Assembly (NCBI RefSeq): GCF_033568475.1
Contig: NC_133123.1
Location: 930,001 to 994,000 of the forward strand
Source: Henckelia pumila
Taxonomy: Eukaryota > Streptophyta > Magnoliopsida > Lamiales > Gesneriaceae
DNA: 64,000 bases
Direction of reading: 5' to 3'
Part shown: piece after piece, positions 60,102 through 64,000 of the stretch
Numbering within the stretch: position 1 is the first letter of the stretch
How the letters are laid out: every line of letters starts with the position of its first letter
Program-made: the position numbers and the translations under genes
Notes under the pieces: generated by a model
The model's database searches: none
What the model was told of the DNA's origin: nothing
What the model saw: only the letters and a program-made list of their open reading frames with translations

Positions 60102-61750
60102 TATTTATCAAGTGGATCATAATAAATACATAATTATATTATGCATCTTTAAATGCATTTTTAAGATACTATATTAATTATAACATTTCGTTGACCAAAA
60201 AATCACCAAACACAATAATGACTATACGAATTCATACAGTAACGAAGAGGAACTAAAATTTAACTATATATACTAGCCAGCCACAGATAAATATCAAAGC
60301 CCCATTATGACGTACTTCAATTTAATTTAATATAATCGAAACAGACATGCATTATCTGTGTCACTATGCATATGAATATAAATATAGTATTAAATCAAGC
60401 ATGTAGAATAAGCTATATACTGTATACATACATTTCGGTAACTTACAAAATTAATCTGTAGAGAGAGAGAAGCTGTGGGGTTGGAGGGAGGCAATGCCTA
60501 AGCCGCCGCGCCTGATAAGACGTGACGTGTCGCCACAACTCAAACGCGTCCAATGCTTACGTATGCCCTACAGTACGGCGCTCTGTTCAGCGGCGCCTCC
60601 AAGTTTTCTTAATAATGCAAAAAATAATTAATTTATTTTTGTAGTCTTTTCCGTACGATGAATACCATATTATATAATAAATATTACGTGGTTATTTTTT
60701 TTTTCAACCACTAATGGACGAAAGGTTGAATTTATCCAACTCTATCTTTATACTTTTCTAACAATAACATAATTATTTTGCTTACAATGCTTGTGTCAAT
60801 TAATTTATATTATTATCCTAAAACATTCAAGAAAAATTATTTGAACATAATTAAATAAAAAATAAATAAATAGTTTTGTTAAAATAAGAAAGTTTGCAAG
60901 TACGAAGTGAATGATTAATACAAAATTTAAGTTAGAAATTGGTAATAGGTGTCAGGTCCCCACGTGGAGTTGGGTGCATTACGTGGTGTCCGAGTTAAAG
61001 GAGACAGCGGAGTGGTGGGGCTATTCAATTCAATTAAAGGGGTCAAATGCAACCTTTTCTTTGACTATTAACCCCCTGGTCCCCCTTTTTACCCCAACTT
61101 TTACTCTTTCTTTCAGATATATTATATTTATTATTTTATTTTTTTTTGACAGAATATTTATTATTATATATATATATATCTTATTATTATTTTTACCTCT
61201 CCGTAAAAAAAATTGTAGATTAAATATAACGCAGTGAATGACGAATGACGTACATTGAAGTGTTTTGATGGACGACACATACTATACCTTATCATATGTC
61301 TCTCTCACGTTGTAGTTATCATACTTTGTACACTTATCTACCTGCCCATTGTTTTCCGTCTAAAACTAGAAGATAGTCCTTTTTTCACCATCTATTTATG
61401 GCTTTAATTTGAGTCTTAATTTCAGTTATATGTTTTTTATTTACTTAATTTCGGTTATATATAATGGTACATCATAATAATTTTGAATAAAAAATATTCA
61501 TTTACCAATTATTAGAGAAAATCGTGTTTCAATCCTGGGCTTTCCGATCGCTAGCAAAACCTGAAGACCGAAATAGCAACCCAAGTTCAATTCCATACAG
61601 ATAATAAAAACATAATAATATATAGATTGCTAGCTATATATTAATTGTACCATTTACAGATTACAGAAAGAATTATGCCCACTTTCTTGTATATATATAT
61701 ATATATATATAACCAACCTACGATGGTAAAACATCTGATATCCCAAAAGT
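60102..61750. other. Gene-free spacer
   Basis: AT-rich with a GC-richer patch near 60470-60600 and TA microsatellites near 61160 and 61692-61711. The frame at 60911-61237 has no domain and ends in low-complexity sequence. Downstream flank of the RLP4-like gene on its right. Confidence 0.5.
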
Positions 61751-64000
61751 CTAGCTAGTGTTTATTACGTCGAATCTGCTGGCCGATGGGTTAATTAGGC
61801 AAAGCAAGCTTGGCTCTTCCTCTGTTGCGGCCCTGGAGTTGTTTTCGTGGCTGCTTTGTCTGCTCATTTGCAGTCTGTTGAATTGTGTTCTGGCTTTTGC
61901 GTATGGAGCGTCTCTCGCTGATCCATAACAAAACAAAGAGCTAGCACTTGAGAATTTGGAAATGCGTACTCTGTTTTTCAAGCTGGCGGCACATTCTCAA
62001 CTCTTGAATTATTAGTTTGATCAAATTCAAGAAAACATGCCGCCTCCGCAATCACATATGTAATAATGTTAACCAATTTGAATGTATGAGCCTAATTACC
62101 CGCCATTCGTGGTGTTTGTAGAATGTTTTGCCATCTTTTCCACCAACATACCGAGCCTGTGACAATCAGCAGAAACGCCAAGCATGCGCCTATTCCAATC
62201 CCAACTTCGGCACCAGCAGAAAGATGGGTTCCGCATGTCGGCAATCCCGGGATCCCACAAAGACCTGCGTTATCAGTAAAACTGCGCCCATCCATTCGAC
62301 ATAGTTAAATATTAGTGTAGTAAAATCAATTACGTACCATGAAAGAGTTGAAGCACAATTTGCATATCAATGGATCAAAATATGTATTGAAAGTAAATAC
62401 TGCAACCCATTGATTGGACTAGCTTGGTGATGAGAACCTACTTGAAGCTAGCTCCATGCAAGAGCCTTCCCGCAAGTGTATCCGGAACTTTTCCTTTTAA
62501 AGAGTTGCTGTTGAGGTTCCTGTAAAAGAAATCAGTCCATTTTAAAAACTACTCTGTTATGCAAATGCATGGGCCAATAAAATTTCTTACAGTAGTCTTA
62601 AGGAGGTTAGCCGTCCCAGGTTTTCTGGGATGGATCCATCAAAAAAGTTAAATGAGAGATCCCTGTACCAACAGATTGATTGATATATATACTCAGCTTG
62701 TTTCAAAGTAACTTGTTGTAAATATGAGTTGAAAATAAACCTTGCAACAATTCAACCAACAAAGAATACATTTTTCAACACATTTTTTCAGATTGTTGTT
62801 GCGCCAGGTAAAAAATTGTCAGCAGAAGAAATATGGCTTCAAAATTTTACTCACACTGTCTCCATGCTTGTTATCGTTCCGAGCGAAGCGGGAATAGGAC
62901 CAGTAATGCCGTTCCCACTCAAATTTCTGTAAACGATCAAGTTTGACATCTAGAGATTATCAAGGACCATTAATCGAGTTCACCGGTAACACATAGTTAT
63001 GTATTCTAAGCAAATGTAGGTATGTGCTTTCCAGATAAAAGAAAGTTCCAATCACATGAATAAGTAAACATGTTCATGTTCAAGGCTCAATTTCGACGAC
63101 CCACCAAACTGATATAGCATAAAAGATAGCATGGTTGAATTTACATATTGGTCATTCGATGTAAATCAATCGACTTACATGCTCTGGAGATGCTGAAGTC
63201 TGGATATGTCACTCGGCAAAAAACCTCTCAGACCCTGGTTGTCAAGACCTCTATTCTTGCAAATACAAATTCGAAAAATAAGAAAACAAATCATCTATAG
63301 ACTATATCATATCTATGGAATACTAGTAAAATTCGAAATATTTTTTCTAATTAAGGGGTGACATAAATTCAGGAATTTCCTGGAGGTCAAGAATTGAACA
63401 TACAGTCCAGCAATTACATGTTTCTTGAGAGTTCTGTCATACTGACAATCAACTCCACTCCATGGATGTTGCTGCGGAACACAAGGATCGCCGTTCCACC
63501 CAAAACGAAGAGGAAGACCAAGTGCACTCTTCAATTTCTGCAAAGTCCTAACTACAAGAAGAACAATAAAAAAAGGTCAATGTCTTAGAGATAGTTAAAC
63601 CCAAGGATCAGGCGTCGGAAGGAAATGATAGCGACGAATAACTTATAAGTACACTCATAAACTGAAATATACACGGTAAACATCACTGGCTTCGGCATGA
63701 AGGCTGAGTGAGTCTCAAATTTTTACCAGAATGCAAGCAAGAAACAGACTAGTAATGAGTCAACAAATTTGGATGCTAAAAGTTCGTTCTTTAATCCCCG
63801 TATATTGCAAGTGTCAAGATCCTACAAAGTTTAACGAGGCGCAGAAAATATATCATAAGTATGAGCAAGGGTCATGCGTACTTTCATCGGGCAATGTTTT
63901 CGATTCAGCTAAAACAAGTTCGAAAAGCTCTATGGCATTGATTATGGCATGTGTCCCTTTTGTTGGATGTAAGGTTATTGTCAAAGTCCTTCCACTAACA
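61751..64000 (-). CDS. RLP4: RLP4-like receptor-like protein (malectin-like plus LRR), 3' part
   Basis: Minus-strand exons 64000-63882 (partial), 63551-63404, 63250-63179, 62926-62855, 62662-62591, 62519-62442, 62282-62100 and 61917-61751 join in one frame. The first holds the end of the malectin-like domain (SGRTLTITLHPTKGTHAIIN, IELFELVLAESKTLPDE). Next is the LRR N-cap (LKSALGLPLRFGWNGDPCVP, QQHPWSGVDCQYD), then three 72-base exons each coding one 24-residue leucine-rich repeat (for example NLSGNGITGPIPASLGTITS), and a fourth repeat in the 78-base exon. The remaining exons give an N-glycosylation-type NFTDNAGLCGIPGLP region with a cysteine pair, a membrane helix (GIGIGACLAFLLIVTGSV) and a short basic cytoplasmic tail without kinase. 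This is the layout of Arabidopsis RLP4. The N-terminus lies beyond the window. Confidence 0.92.

Noticed and set aside
60911-61237. 108-codon frame
   Set aside because: Ends in low-complexity F/I/Y translation of AT-rich DNA; no domain.

Overview
This is a nuclear window from a flowering plant, very probably a eudicot. Coding exons are separated by AT-rich, GT-AG introns, and the host genes belong to plant-specific families: an E6-like cell-wall protein, NFD6-like, WAT1-like, EAR-motif ERFs and RLP4. The space between genes is filled with nested plant transposable elements. The codon style and protein flavour suggest an asterid, perhaps Lamiales, but nothing here decides the genus.

Layout. 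1-4760 is a nest of LTR-retroelement fossils: a Ty1/copia pol fragment cut by a Ty3-type element, which is itself cut by a hAT MITE with a perfect 8-bp target duplication. 4771-7932 is copy A of a two-gene segmental duplication (an unnamed hydrophobic-tailed protein plus an E6-like protein). Both genes are broken in copy A. 8104-9538 is an endogenous pararetrovirus (Caulimoviridae) fragment, split by a young Ty3-like element (9538 to about 13310) that carries an unusual coiled-coil ORF. 13317-15442 holds two hAT-like non-autonomous elements. 15857-17622 is a remarkable inverted duplication of a truncated WAT1/EamA transporter gene. 18742-19025 is a PPR remnant, and 19460-20983 is a complete three-exon DnaJ/HSP40 gene with a heat-shock element upstream. 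21655-25495 is copy B of the duplication, with both genes intact.

26500-40690 is almost pure mobile DNA: a minus-strand LTR holding a hAT MITE and a 3.96-kb CACTA element with a captured BSK-kinase exon; a second LTR holding a 3.93-kb CACTA element with a 283-bp tandem duplication; a third LTR-like repeat holding a small MITE; and a LINE 3' tail. From 42068 the window becomes genic: an At3g17950-like gene, an NFD6-like mitochondrial protein gene with a 2.4-kb intron carrying a fold-back element, a 44-residue intron-containing microprotein gene, two EAR-motif ERF repressors in convergent orientation about 5.7 kb apart, a Stowaway MITE, and the 3' part of an RLP4-like malectin/LRR receptor-like protein gene running off the right edge.

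The genes do not form a pathway. The theme of the window is genome turnover: nested insertions with readable target-site duplications, a segmental duplication in which one copy is dying, and gene pieces captured or inverted by mobile DNA. I found no RNA genes, CRISPR arrays or clear new enzymatic system. The most rewarding items are the WAT1 inverted duplication, the microprotein gene, the CACTA with the BSK exon, the Ty3-like element with a promoter-bearing coiled-coil ORF, and the copy A/copy B comparison.
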